From Moniliophthora roreri (Eukaryota; Basidiomycota; Agaricomycetes; Agaricales; Marasmiaceae), in contig LATX02000210.1 of the NCBI GenBank assembly GCA_001466705.2, positions 1-64,000 on the forward strand: a stretch of 64,000 nt of DNA, given 5' to 3'. Shown piece after piece: positions 12,901 through 24,900 of this stretch. Within the stretch, counting starts at the first letter, position 1; each line of letters opens with the position of its first letter. The translations under genes and the position numbers were made by a program. Below the pieces are notes generated by a model. It was not told where the DNA came from and did not search any database. It was given only the letters and a program-made list of their open reading frames with translations.

Positions 12901-14774
12901 ACTCCTCCTGCTCCAATACAAACATGTGGTGGTTGAAGAATTGCTGGAGCTTCTCATTAGTATAGTTGATCAGGAGTTGTTCGTAGGTATTGATCTCAAA
13001 TATTTCGAAACCAGCGATATCGAGGACACCAATGAAGGTAGATTTCGATGAAGGACGGTCGAGGGCCTGGTTGATGCGGTCGACAAGAAGACCAAACGAT
13101 TTTTCGTATAATGTTTTACACAATGCACCGAGTTCATCAACGGCCTGTTGTCGGGTACGGGCCTGAGAGACCCATTCTCGCCCAGCTAAAACTCGGGGCT
13201 GCAGAACGGCACGGATGAACTCTGCGACTGGAATTCCCAGCAGGTGACAAACGCGTTCTGCTTGTGATGGGTCGGGCATGACGGCATCATCAGCCCTGGT
13301 CGAGGCAATGACGATGTTGCCTATGTGCAGCACTGCAGCGACAACACGGAAGAGGTCGAATTGTTCTGCTTGAGAGAATCCAACAACGTCGAGGGCAGCC
13401 TGTAGTGGTATTGACACCCAAGTATTCGATCGACCGGGAAGAGTAGCTCACCAGTAGGGCTTGCCATTCTTGTTTATCGTCTACACCATCTATTTCCCGT
13501 CTGCTCTTGTTAAGATATTCGTAATCTTCGATACCACCGCTCAAGAGCAGTTTATCTACCGAAGGGGATGTTCAGTTGGGAGACGGGATGAGTAATGACA
13601 CAGTGACGCACCTTTCAGTTGATCACCGCCAACAAGTAATTGATAGAAAACATGGAAACTTCGCTCAGCTTCGCTGCGGAAGACAACTCTACTCTTCTCT
13701 AGGAGATACCAATCGATGTTGGCACCTGCGATGCTGCCGTCTGGGGCAAAGGTGATCCGCACAAACTTCCCAAAACGACTAGAGTTGTTGTTGCGCTGCG
13801 TCTGAGCGTTCCCAAATGCTTCGAGAATTGGGTTCGCCTGAAGGATCTGCCTCTCCAAAAGGCCTAGTCGGCCTTTAGCGTTTAGGAAACCACTGCCTGT
13901 CATTGAGGATGACCCGGTGTGGACTCGTTTCACAGAATTGCTTCTTGGAAGACCCACGGTTGGCATTGCAGTGAACGAATGTGAGACGGCAAGTGTGGGA
14001 GAGCGAGAATGAGATGGCGTAGAAGGATGATGCACGTCAGTTGCGATGGCTGCCAGATACTGAATGACCTTCTTGGTACTCTCTGTCTTTCCAGCACCAG
14101 ATTCTCCGCTGCGATACAGACTGTTAGATTGACGATTGCCTAGAGCTTGCAGGTACGCACGTAATCAATATGCTCTGGTTCTCGCGTTCTTCACCCATGT
14201 TGACCCACGCGCGTTCGGCAACTGCAAAAATGTGAGGTGGATTCTCATCACGACGCTTGCTTCGATATTGATGAACAATGGAATCGGAATAGAGAGGGAG
14301 ACTTTGGTAAGGATTGACTGCAACCAAGAATAATCCAGAGTAGGTCTGAAGACTAGTCAGGGATGGTATTTCAACGCGGACACGGCATGGCTCACATAGA
14401 TTGCACCAGAGCCATAACGGAGTCGTAAGTTATGCACTACACTGGCTTCATTCAGGAATGTAAGGTCTGCAATATCCTCCACACGATCAAACTTGGGTGG
14501 ATTCATCTTGGATAAAGCGTACAAAGGCATTCTGCGAAACTGATGTCCATGGTCAGTACATCACCAGATGACGCTGATATGATAAATATAGACGAACGTC
14601 CCCGCCAGCAGCCATTACAACTTCTGCAAATTCTCCATCTTCCTTGTTGACCCAGCCTGCGAGATACCCCTCTTTGTCGTCTGGTACCCAAACCCATTTC
14701 TTCTCGTTGAATTCTGCTTGTTGAGCAGCTGCACGTGCAGCTTCTGCGCTCTGAGAAAGCCGCGGTGCAGGCAT
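6948..14774 (-). CDS. myo2: Class II myosin heavy chain (conventional myosin)
   Basis: Actin motor of the cytokinetic actomyosin ring. From the ATG at 14774: an SH3-like N-terminus ([14 protein letters not shown]), then the motor with P-loop GESGAGKT at 14107-14084, the loop-2 to relay region with [17 protein letters not shown], the actin-binding and SH helices with [15 protein letters not shown], and the converter. One clear IQ motif follows ([13 protein letters not shown], near 11.9 kb). Then comes a long heptad-rich coiled coil from about 11.8 kb to the stop at 6948, interrupted by a Ser/Asn/Lys-rich hinge near 9.3-9.45 kb ([10 protein letters not shown]). Many short introns are present; the total is roughly 2,200 residues. 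About 55 Ser/Pro-rich residues are inserted between the P-loop helix and [17 protein letters not shown], the position of loop 1. Class II is assigned from the single IQ motif and long coiled-coil tail. Symbol by fungal convention. Confidence 0.95.
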
Positions 14775-15262
14775 TAAAGAAGATGAATATTGTCAGAGGA
14801 TACCCGTGAAGGTAGTTTCGTGTTTGAGGAAAATATTTATGGACAGATGAGACACGATTGACTTGAGCGAAATTTCGAATTCTTCAGTGCTGTTCGCGGA
14901 GCATAAAAGAGGGGAAATATGAAAGCGGAAAGGAAAGGCCCAGAGACAGGCTGTCGCGGGTTGACGAGGAAGAAGCAGGTCTGAGGATGAGACGCTCAGT
15001 GGCATCCAACCAGGCTGCCCAAATCAGGAGAAAGATAAGATTTTGTGAAGTTTGATAAGATTTGTTGGCGAGTTTGATTCTTAGCCCATGCCTTGCCCAT
15101 GCCTTGTCCACGCAACATGAAATGTCTGAAATGTACCAAAATAACAGTGTTGCGAGGACATGCAGCTCTGTGTCTGGTCAAGTTGCCGACACTGATGCAC
15201 GTAGTTGCTTAGTGGTAGAGGTCGTGTTACAGGCGTGACACTTACTCCTCTTCTCTCCAGTC
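14775..15262. promoter_or_regulatory. Divergent promoter region of myosin II and YKT6
   Basis: 488 bp between two divergent start codons, so it must hold both promoters. A small direct repeat, GCCCATGCCTT twice, lies near 15085-15107. Pyrimidine-rich sequence just before the YKT6 ATG (CTCCTCTTCTCTCC) is typical of fungal transcript starts. No specific factor site is claimed. Confidence 0.5.
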
Positions 15263-16042
15263 ATGAAGGTCTACTACATCGCCGTCGTCCTTGCTCCTCC
15301 TTCAGGTGCTTCGATCATCCTATGCAACGCCAGTGATCTCTCTGCTTTTTCTTTCTATCAGAGGGCTTCAGTTGGCGAGTTCATGTCCTTCATGTCCAAG
15401 ACAGTAGCAGAACGGACGGCCCAAGGAGAGAGGCAAAGCGTACAGGAGAATAACTATGTCGCACACGTTTACAACCGGGGTGGGGCTGAGCAACTTGCAG
15501 GTGAGGAAAGGTAGTTCTTGGATCTCTTAATCAGACTGACCCGGGGATCCAGGTGTAATCATCACGGACCAAGAATACCCAGTCCGACCAGCGTTCTCCC
15601 TCTTGACCAAGGTTTTGGACGAATTCACCTCCAAAGTCCCTCAATCTCAGTTCAACAATCCAAACAATCCACCATCAATATCATTCCCCGAGCTCAGCAC
15701 TTATGTTCAGAAATATCAGGATCCCAGCCAGGCCGATACGATCATGAGAGTGCAACAGGAACTGGACGAAACCAAGATCGTGTTGGTAAGTAGATCAGGT
15801 TCCTATCACCTAATTGATTCCTGGGCTGACATGAATTCGACAGCACAAGACAATTGAATCCGTCTTGCAGCGAGGGGAGAAACTTGACAACCTGGTCGAC
15901 AGATCGAATGCTTTATCTGCCCAGAGCAAGATGTTCTATAAGACTGCCAAAAAGGTAGGTCTTTTACCCTCGAGGGAATCCGGTATATCCATAATGTTCA
16001 TCATCTCTATTACAGCAAAACTCTTGCTGTATCATCATGTGA
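15263..16042 (+). CDS. YKT6: YKT6, prenylated longin-type R-SNARE
   Basis: R-SNARE acting in Golgi, endosomal and vacuolar membrane fusion. Four exons by eye: 15263-15500, 15553-15785, 15844-15954 and 16016-16042, all GT-AG. The N-terminal longin domain begins MKVYYIAV and contains [14 protein letters not shown]. The SNARE helix runs from about [13 protein letters not shown] to [17 protein letters not shown], with the central arginine at QRGEKLD. The last exon codes for only QNSCCIIM: tandem cysteines ending in a CAAX box (CIIM), giving farnesylation and palmitoylation instead of a membrane anchor. The length, about 200 aa, is normal for the family. All elements are intact. Confidence 0.96.
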
Positions 16043-16546
16043 ACGTCATCTGCGCTCAGCCGTGGCACCGCATTTCTACCTCATCTTTCGTAGTTTCGCC
16101 TCTACCTCCACGCCCATACCCGCCAACGGCCTGCTTCGGACTCTTACACGGATCTACTTCACATAATAATAGTCACATCTATGCGACTTTTGATTGACTT
16201 GCGGACTATTCGGCTTAAATTACAGAGTTGCGTTACCTGGCGACCCGCAACGTACAGTAAAGATCAGAAATGAACAGCCTAGGCAGGCAGACTAGACCTA
16301 AACTATTGAACCGTTGGGGCCAATTTGACGCTATCAATTTCCTGCAATGTTCCTGCAATGTTCCTGTAACTGTCCGCGTAATCATTTGGCATCGCATTTC
16401 TTTTGTGTCCGACGTACATTGGCGCCCATCGGCGTTTTTGAATCTCGACTTCCGTGATGCACCCAGACGTGAGCTTGTCAGTTACAAATAGGCCCTGACT
16501 TCTTTGGGGCTCCCACAGTTTCTTTCTTCACCATCACTTTATCATT
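16043..16546 (+). promoter_or_regulatory. YKT6 3' flank and dioxygenase promoter
   Basis: 504 bp between the YKT6 stop and the next ATG on the same strand. Pyrimidine-rich runs (TTTCTTTCTTCACC) just before 16547 fit a fungal promoter. A short direct repeat, TCCTGCAATGT, occurs twice near 16339-16360. No other gene was seen. Confidence 0.4.
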
Positions 16547-19500
16547 ATGCTTGACATGACTGCCGAACTCGAACACAAGGCCAAGTCCCTTCAAAAGCTG
16601 ATGCTTGACGGACCTCTCGTCAAGTTTTCGGATCTTGCAAGTCCCTTGCTTGCATATGTTCTCTATCGTCGACTAATATTCAGTATCAGCCTGCATACAT
16701 CAATGCCGTTACGAACAAAGACTCCATTAACGATCGATATCTTTTGGTAAGGCATCCGACTTGCTGTTGATGCCGCAAGTGCTTACTAGTGTACGTGTTA
16801 AGCTGGAGAGGCTTCTCGTGTTAATGTCGCGTTTGGGCGACTCTACACAAGAATCTGAACCCCTTCGCAAGCTTGGTTCTGAAGTTCAGGCTTTCGTCAT
16901 TGACCTACGTGAGTGCCAACAAGTTTTATTCAATGCCACCTAGGACATTGACGACCTCCATCTAGTGTATAAAGATCTTCCCCATCCTCCCAGTTCCTAT
17001 CTCAGCGTCGCTGCATCATCTGGCATTGTCCCAGCCGCGTCATCATCCTCATCCGGGCCCATCAAATACGCGTTCCGATCCGCCGATGGCAGCGATTACA
17101 ACCCTCTGTTCCCGGCACTAGGCAAGGCCAGAACGCCCTACGCTCGTTCAGTTCCATCCATCAAATTGCCCCCGTTGTCCAGCTTACCGGACCCTGGGCT
17201 CGTCTTTGACACGCTCCTTCGACGAGACAAATTCGTGGAACATCCCGGAGGTGTTTCCAGCCTATTCTTTGCATTCGCCGACCTAGTCATTCACAGCATC
17301 TTTAACACGGACCCAAAGGATCCGACCATCAATAACACAAGCAGTTATTTGGATCTCAGCATCCTCTATGGCAGTTCAGATGCCGAGGTCAATAGTGTCC
17401 GCCGCAAAGATGGCACAGGTAGACTTTGGGATGATGTCTTTGCTGATGGAAGGCTTCTTCTGATGCCTCCCGCGAGCTGTGCGCTGCTGATACTGCTTTG
17501 CCGCAACCATAACGTGAGTGCATCAAATCTTGTTGGCCGGCTTGCTATGGACACCTTCCATTCTCCATCATCAGTACATCGCGGATAAAATCCTCAACAT
17601 CAACGAACGTCGGGCATACAAAGATCCTGAGCAACTTTCGGAGCAAGAACGTGCTACACAGGACGACGAGATCTTCCAGCGCGCGCGCCTGGTCAACTCG
17701 GGTTACTTTGTTCAGATCATTCTTGGAGGTAGATTTGGTTTTTTTGCAACTCTCCGAACATCGCTGTATCTCACTTCACAGATTACGTCGGCACGATTCT
17801 CGGATTGGCAAGGGATGGACGCGATTGGCGTCTGAACCCCTTGATGGTAGTCCTCGATGCTTGCTTTGAATGATGGTTTACTAATCCTGATGTAGGAGAT
17901 GCGTCAACTGGATCACGAGATTGCTCCTCGTGGAGAGGGTAACGTCGTCTCTATAGAGTTTAATCTACTCTACAGATGGCACGCCACTCTTTCTGAAGAA
18001 GATGCGAGCTGGACCGAGAAGATCTTCCGTCAGTACTTGGGAGATGCTGATCTCAGCCAGGTATTATAAAAAAAGTATTGCTTGGGTCTTTTCATTGACA
18101 CTGTAGTGCTCTAGGTAACACCCGCTCAATTCCACGATGCAGCTAGGACAGCTCTTGGTCGAACTGGAAATGTGCGAGAATGGACGTTCCATGGGTATGC
18201 ACATACATCCCACGTGACCACGACACACAATCTGACACCCTTTTTCTAGGCTCAAGCGTGCCAACGGACGCTTCAGCGATGCGGACCTCGCTGATTTGAT
18301 CATGAATGCCACAGAATACAGGGCTGGTGCATTCAAAGCTAGGAATATTCCTGCAGCCATGCGTGTCATTGAGATCCTCGGAATCGAGCAATCCAGAAAA
18401 TGGGGCGTTTGTTCGGTATGTTGTTTCAGGTCTTTTCTCCGATTCTTTTGTTCATTCCCTTCTAGCTGAACGAGTTTAGAAAATTCATCGGTCTCAAGCG
18501 TAACTCCCTCATCCTTGTCGATCTGTCTCCCTTCCACTGATTTCAACTGTCTAGCCTACGACACCTTTGAACAATGGAACTCGGACGAGAGTGTTGCTGT
18601 AAGATCTTTTAATTTGGTGATCTCGGTTGTATTTTTGACATAATTCATTCAAGGCTGCTGCTCGCTCCCTATACAAGCACATCGACAACTTGGAACTTCA
18701 TGTATGCCGATTCTTTCTCTATGACATCCAATCCAACTGACGTCCTGCCAGGTTGGTTTGCAAGCCGAAGAAGCCAAGCAGCCAGGTCCTGGCGCTGGCC
18801 TGTGTCCGGGATACACCATTTCTCGAGCGATTCTTGCCGATGCAGTTTGCCTCACTCGTGGTGACCGCTTCTTGACAGTGGACTTTACTCGTGCGTCCCC
18901 TACTCGATCGATGCTTGCCTGGACTAACAATAAACAGCGTACAACCTCACTACCTGGGGATATGAGGACTGTCAATTCAATGTCAAGGACGGCTCCTATG
19001 GCGGCATGCTCACAAAGTTACTCTTCCGAACACTGCCTGATCACTATGAACCGAGGTCTGCATACGCGCACTTCCCTTTCCTCGTTCCTTCGTATATGGA
19101 AAAGGAGATGAAGACACGGGATGCCAAAACTAGCAAAGGTGAAGCATCAAAATACATTTGGACTCGACCACCTCCTCCCAAGCCGACCACGGTCGTTGGT
19201 CAGTTCGAGGATGTGCATAAGGTTCTGCAGCCAGAGTTTTTGACTGGCCAAGATCAACGACTGGCCAAGATCATTGGCCATCAACCCCCAGATGTGAAAT
19301 TGGTACCTTGAGTCGCCACAACATACTGAAATCGTGCTGACATGATTCAAATCCAGACACAACAAGTGCTCTTTGCCAATCGGGATGAATGGTCACGATA
19401 CTTTGTTGCTGCAACAAAGACGTTAATCCAAAGCCGCTCGATCAAATCTGTCGGGAAAACAACCCAGTACATTGATATCGTCAAAGACGTCCTCAATGTA

Positions 19501-20872
19501 TTGCCTATCAAGTGGATATGCGAGCAAATCGTGGGTGACTCGCCGTTAAGTGCTCGTCAATTTTCTGACATGTGCCTGTCCTCCAGGCTGGCCTTCACAT
19601 CCGTGAAACCACCAAGCGAGCCCACTGGACCGAGCAGCAATATGTCAAGAACTTCCAAGATGTGTGTCGGTACGTCTGTCAACTACGTTGGTTCATGTAT
19701 TTGTCTCAAGGAATTTGCCCACAGCTATGTCTTCCTCAACACTGACCCGACCGATGATTGGGAGTTGAGAGAAAGCTCAATCAAGACGTTCCAGTATTTC
19801 TCTGAGGACGTCCAAGAAGATTTCAAGACTTTCTCGTCGTGGGTGGGTTGTATACTCATATGGGGAAGACAAACCGCTCAACGATTCGCACAGATTTCTG
19901 ACAAAGTCAGTAGTATAAACGAAAAAGACGACAGTCGCAAGTTCTTGAAGCAGCTGTTCGTCTCTCGGGGTGCCAAGGAACCTGCCGAGCTTGCCGCATC
20001 CCTCTTTTGCGAGGTTGTCCCGACGGCAGCTCACTTCTCTCAAGCTCTCGCTCATGTCATCAACTTTTACCTCGACGAGGCAAGAAGAGAGTCTTATGAA
20101 GCGATCATTAGTCTCTCGACCAACCACGCCACTGATGCACACGAGAAATTAGTGAAATACGTGCATGATGCACTCTGTAAGGCTTTCGGAGGTTGACAAG
20201 CAAACATGCTGACCACGTTTGCAGCGCATGACCCACCAGTTTCTGGTCTATATCTCACGGCAACGAAGGAAAGTGTCGTAGGTGGCAATAGAGTGCGTGC
20301 TGGACAACGAGTCTTCGCTAGTTTGGTTGAAGCAAATGTGAGTTTCCAAGTTTCCCTCAATCTTTAGAAGTACTGACAGCATGGTAGAAGAATCGTCCGC
20401 AAAACCAAGACGGAGTTTTCGGGATCACGGAACATGGGTGAGCAGTGACTTTGATACGATGTGGTGAAGAGTTGTTTGACTTTCCGTTCTTTTCATAGTC
20501 TTTTGTACAGCCCATTATTCACACTGGTAAGAACTCGATATGCGTTCAGACGAGATGAATGCTTATTTCACATCGCAGGTCGCTCCTCGGATTCTGGCGA
20601 CAGTGCTCAGTCTGCCCAACGTTCGGCGCGCTCCGGGAGAGTCTGGCAAGTTGAACCGGTGTGTTGATCGAAATTCAGTATTATTTTTTGTACCTCATAA
20701 AAGTTGATCAGATTCGTTGAATATCACCGGGGAGCTCCCATCCAACAGTATGTAACATACGAAGGGAGTATCTCGCCTTTCCCCGACTCTTTGTTGCTGC
20801 AGGTAACGTTCCTCCGCTTTGCATTGCTCCTTCGCTTACTGATAGGATATTCAGTATGATCGTGTCGCATAG
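16547..20872 (+). CDS. Fatty acid dioxygenase, Ppo family (heme peroxidase plus P450-like domain)
   Basis: Homologue of psi-producing oxygenases / linoleate diol synthases, which make fatty acid hydroperoxides (oxylipins). Many short introns; stop at 20872 (exon end SPFPDSLLLQ, then YDRVA). The peroxidase domain has the distal-side His in FADLVIHSIFNTD (codon 17292-17294), SYLDLSILYG, and the catalytic Tyr and proximal His in LLYRWH (Tyr 17971-17973, His 17980-17982), so dioxygenase activity looks possible. The C-terminal P450-like domain is recognisable from NVRRAPGESGKL and SISPFPDSL, but the heme-thiolate loop reads GITEHGLLYSPL with Leu where Cys is expected, and the K-helix ExxR position reads DALS. 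This resembles PpoC-type enzymes, which lack hydroperoxide isomerase activity. In mushrooms such enzymes can feed 10-hydroperoxide and C8 volatile synthesis; that role is inference. Confidence 0.9.
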
Positions 20873-21315
20873 GTTCCTGTCTAGTCTGTATCGCCTTTCT
20901 TACGATTGTATCATATGTATACGAATTCGTATACACGATCTGCATACTGTACTAGAGAATTTGCGCTCCATTTCATAAGGAATAGAACGATAAGCTAGAG
21001 AAAAGGTCTGGCCGGAAGTGGAGATCTTCGAAGTTCGAACAAGTGTTACAAGGCCAACCAATCTTGCGTTCATTCGATCTATACAAAATTAAATGAATAT
21101 GCTGTTGCAAGCAAGTATGTACGTTGACGAGCTTGGAAAAGTCGAGTGCTGCTGGCAGTGAAGCGTGTTGCTCGCCCTCATGATGGCTGAGCTTTTGCAA
21201 GGGGAGACTAAAAATGGAGTTAGGGCTGGGCCTTGAAGAAATTGATGACACCGTGGATTGAATATTGAGCCCTTAGTACTCTAATAATGTCTCGGGATTG
21301 GGCGAGTCGTAGCCT
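20873..21315. other. Intergenic region after the dioxygenase gene, no gene seen
   Basis: About 440 bp between the dioxygenase stop and the inverted-repeat element. It probably includes the dioxygenase 3' end. Short reading frames show no domain. Confidence 0.4.
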
Positions 21316-21356
21316 GGTACCCGGGGCGGGGGGAACCGTCGTGCTCGGCTAATTTC
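21316..21356 (+). repeat. Left terminal inverted repeat of the 495-bp element
   Basis: 41 bp, GC-rich, inverted relative to 21770-21810 with three mismatches. Confidence 0.85.
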
Positions 21357-21432
21357 AAACTCCGCCCAGAGAGCCTTTCTTATCGATTACGGTATTGGTA
21401 ATTAATCTTATCAGCGTGCTTTCCTCCGTGCT

Positions 21433-21735
21433 TCAATACAAATTGTACATCCCGAACTCGTATACCAACAAAATGTTCTCTAGCTCTTGAATAAGGGCCA
21501 TAAATCCAGTCAGGAATGTGGTCTTTCCTCCACCAGTTTTGACAACCGAAATGGTGTGAAAACCACCTGCTGCCTGGCAAATAGCTTCCAGAGCATAAGT
21601 GTGAAGAGGGTGAGGAAAACGAGGCTGGATCAGGTTGCGCACAAGGGCCAGATTCTCCGGAACAGAAAGCCCTCGCGGCCTTCTTTCCGAAGAATCTGCC
21701 ATACGGTGAACGAATGCCCAACGCGACCATGACAC
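21433..21735 (-). pseudogene. Helicase-like P-loop fragment
   Basis: A roughly 100-codon open frame containing RFPHPLHTYALEAICQAAGG, then ISVVKTGGGKTTFLTGFM. TGGGKT with its preceding strand and following helix matches motif I (Walker A) of SF2/RecQ-like helicases, and the upstream PHPLHTYALEAI resembles the Q-motif helix. No motif II or later motifs are present before the repeat ends, so it cannot be a working helicase. It lies entirely between the two 41-bp inverted repeats. Confidence 0.6.
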
Positions 21736-21769
21736 AAGAGCGGCATGAGCACGGCAAGCGTCGGACTGT

Positions 21770-21810
21770 GAAATTAAGCGAGCACGACGGTTCCCCCCGC
21801 CCCGGGTGCC
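21770..21810 (-). repeat. Right terminal inverted repeat of the 495-bp element
   Basis: Inverted partner of 21316-21356; ends 97 bp upstream of the VPS41 ATG. Confidence 0.85.
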
Positions 21811-21907
21811 GCGTCATTCCGGGAGGGGCACAGGGTCTGACATAGACTACTACCGCCCTATCCCAGCCTGGGCGCTTGCCAACCTCCTTCTCATTGTTCA
21901 TGTGCCT

Positions 21908-24900
21908 ATGTCCCTAGTAGAAGAAAACGGGCACGCAAACTCTGCTGCACTCAACGACGACGACGACGAGAAAGTGGTTGTGACTGACAGTCCGAGCAAT
22001 CTTAGTGACGCAAGTAGTTCTCGTGGTCAGGGGGAGGGTGTCAGTGACAGCACAGGTTCTGAAGATGAAGAAGGCGAGAAAGATGCTGAAAGTGGATCAG
22101 TGGATGCCGAAGGGGATGAAGAGGACGAAGAGGACGAGGAACCAGCGCTGAAGTATGAGCGAATAGGTGGAAACCTCCCAGATATATTCAAGAAGGATTC
22201 AGGATCCACTATGGCGATGTCGAGGAAGTACTTGGTGCGTGATATCATCCAATGCAGCTCCAACCACTGAAACCGGACTAGATACTGGGGACTCATGCAG
22301 GCTTCGTGCACCTGCTGGATCTCTCGGGGAAGCGGATCAAGTCGTACAAACCGCATTCAGCCTCTGTTGTCGATATCAGTGTCGATTCAACAAGTGATTT
22401 CATCGGAACAGTGTCAATAGATGGTACGAGTTCTACGTCTCGTGTGGTTGATACACTGCTCATTTTTTGACATAGGACAGGTGGTCATAATCTCTCTGAC
22501 TTCCAAGGAATCATATTCATTCGATTTGCGAAGGCCAATGCGAACAGTAGCACTCGAACCAAATTTCGGCAAACGTAATACGCGAGGATTTGTCTGCGGA
22601 GGTCTTGCTGGCACACTCGTACTTCGCGAGAAGGGTTGGTTGGGTCATACAGAAACCACCTTACATGTTGGTGAAGGCCCTATCTGGCAGGCACGCTGGC
22701 AAAGTCGACTCATTGCTTGGGCCAACGATCTTGGTGTAAAGATATACGACACTGAGTCTCAGCAACGCATTACATTCATTGACAGACCTACCGATAGCCC
22801 GAGGGCAGACCTGTTCAAGTGTACATTGTACTGGCAGGATGACTCCACTCTGCTCATAGCATGGGCAGACCACATCAAAGTCGCCCGAATACGAGCGAGA
22901 CCGCGTACCGTGACCGCCTCAGAATCGGCCAATCTACCTCCACTCCTCGTCGAGATCACCGCTGTGTTCCAGCTAGATTGCATGCTGGCCGGAATCATAC
23001 CTCATCCTATTAATCTGCCAAGCACAAGACCTCCCTTTCTAGAGCAGACAAGTCGGCCTGCTTCCATAATCTCCCAAGGTTCATCTCAGTACCGGCGACA
23101 GTCGTCCTACAGCACCTCTGCATCATTGACTTCTTTCCTTGTGCTCGCCTATACACCACCTGATATCGACTTTGAGGAAGCAACTCAAGACCGCGCTCAA
23201 CAGGCGCGCAAGGCCGCTGACAGACCCGAACTGCGCATTGTATCCCGTGCTGGAGAAGAAATTGCCGCTGACGCTCTCAGTGTCACTGAATACAGCAAAT
23301 GGGGGTGTAATGATTACGTCCTGCTCGGTGTCGAGGAAGACAATGAAATGGGCATCCAAGGCCGGTCCTACGTCGTGCTTTCTCCTCAAGATATTATTCT
23401 TGTAAGACAGCGAGACAGAATGGATCACGTTGGGTGGCTGGTAGAGAAGATGAGGTATGCGGAGGCTTTAGAGGAGATCGAAGCGATTAAAGCTGAGGGC
23501 AAAGCCTCGGAGATCAAAGTAGATGGGGTAGCCATGACCTCTTCGGAGATTGGACTACGCTATATAGAATACCTTGTCAGTCAAGGTGAGGTTTGTCCCG
23601 TTGCTTCAATGAAACGTTAACGCTCAACGTTCTGTTCAACAGGGGATTTCATCATGGCTGCACAACTGTGCCCTAAGGTCTGTGCTCGTGATCCCGATAG
23701 GTGGCAGCATTGGATATTCTTCTTCGCCGGAAAGAAGCAATTACATGTATTGCGTTTCAAAAAGGAATATCTCGATATCGACTGACACCTTCATACAGGC
23801 TGTTATTCCGTATGTTCCGACGGAGAACCCTCGTCTGGAAAGACTGGTATACGAGATGATATTGGCTCATTTCCTTGCCCATGATCCCGAAACGTTATTG
23901 GGTACAATCAAGGATTGGCCTAGGGACATCTACGACATTGGCGCTGTCATTATCGCCGTTCTTGCGGAGCTGGAAAAGACCGCGACTATCTCGACATCGA
24001 AAGTTATGAATGGAAAAGCTGCCATTTTGATGGAGTGCTTGGCTGAACTGTATGTCACTCTCTACTAAAATTCTGTTGTCATTAATGGGCATGGAACGTA
24101 GGTATACAGCAAACAGACAACCGGGAAAAGCACTAACTTATTTCCTTCGCTTGAGGCGACCAAATGTATTTGACCTCATCAGGGAGAACAATCTTTTCAC
24201 CGACGTGCAGGATCAGATCCTCTTGCTGGTTGAGTTCGATCATGAACTGATGGAGAAGCGGCGGCAGGCAAGAGAGGACCAAGATGGCGCAGGAGTAGAG
24301 CAGGACAAAAGTGAGGCCATCCAGTTACTGGTGGATAATTTGTATTCCATACCAGTAAGTGCTACGCAGTACAGTTTTGCCATTTGCCAATTGACTGCGA
24401 CTGTGTACAGATCACACGAGTGGTGCAGCAGCTGCAGTCTCGGCCCCGATACCTTTTCTTGTACCTCGACTTGCTGGTGGAGAAGGACCCACAATCAATC
24501 TCAGGTTTCCCAGATCTTCAAGACCTACAGGTACGAATTTCTTGTTCCGTGATGTGATTGGAACTCAATTAGTTCCCTTCTCATAGGTCAAACTCTATGC
24601 TGACTATGCTCGTCCAAGACTAATTGATTTCCTTCGAGCTAGCACTGAGTATGATCTGGAGAAGGTATGATACTTTGCAAAAACATCTTGTTGTGTACTT
24701 ATGACACTGTAGGCATATGCTGTTTGTCAAGACAGGGATCTGATTCCAGAAATGGTGTTTCTACTGGGTCGGATGGGCAATAACAAGAAAGCTCTAACAG
24801 TAATCATTGAGCGCCTGGGTGATGTGCATCGGGTATGTCAAGATAAAGTAGAATTTATGCTTTCATTGAATCTGTGTTTTATAGGCCATTGACTTTGCAA

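Larger units (their letters stand above)
21316..21810. mobile_element. 495-bp inverted-repeat element carrying a helicase fragment
   Basis: Two 41-bp inverted repeats (21316-21356 and 21770-21810) differ at only three positions by eye; their core is a GGGGCGGGGGGAACC word. They enclose about 410 bp that includes a minus-strand frame with an SF2 helicase motif I. No direct target duplication was found next to either end. It ends 97 bp before the VPS41 start codon, within its promoter or leader. It may be a miniature transposon that captured a helicase piece, or the collapsed ends of a larger helicase-bearing element. Confidence 0.75.

Noticed and set aside
15203..15240. tRNA-like D-arm words (GTTGCTTAGTGGTAGAGG)
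   Set aside because: No matching acceptor stem, anticodon arm or T-arm could be completed around it; it lies in the YKT6 promoter.
18064..18546. 160-codon minus-strand open frame inside the dioxygenase gene
   Set aside because: It overlaps conserved plus-strand exons and has no recognisable domain.
21433..21735. A functional helicase gene
   Set aside because: Only motif I is present and the frame is enclosed in a 495-bp inverted-repeat element.
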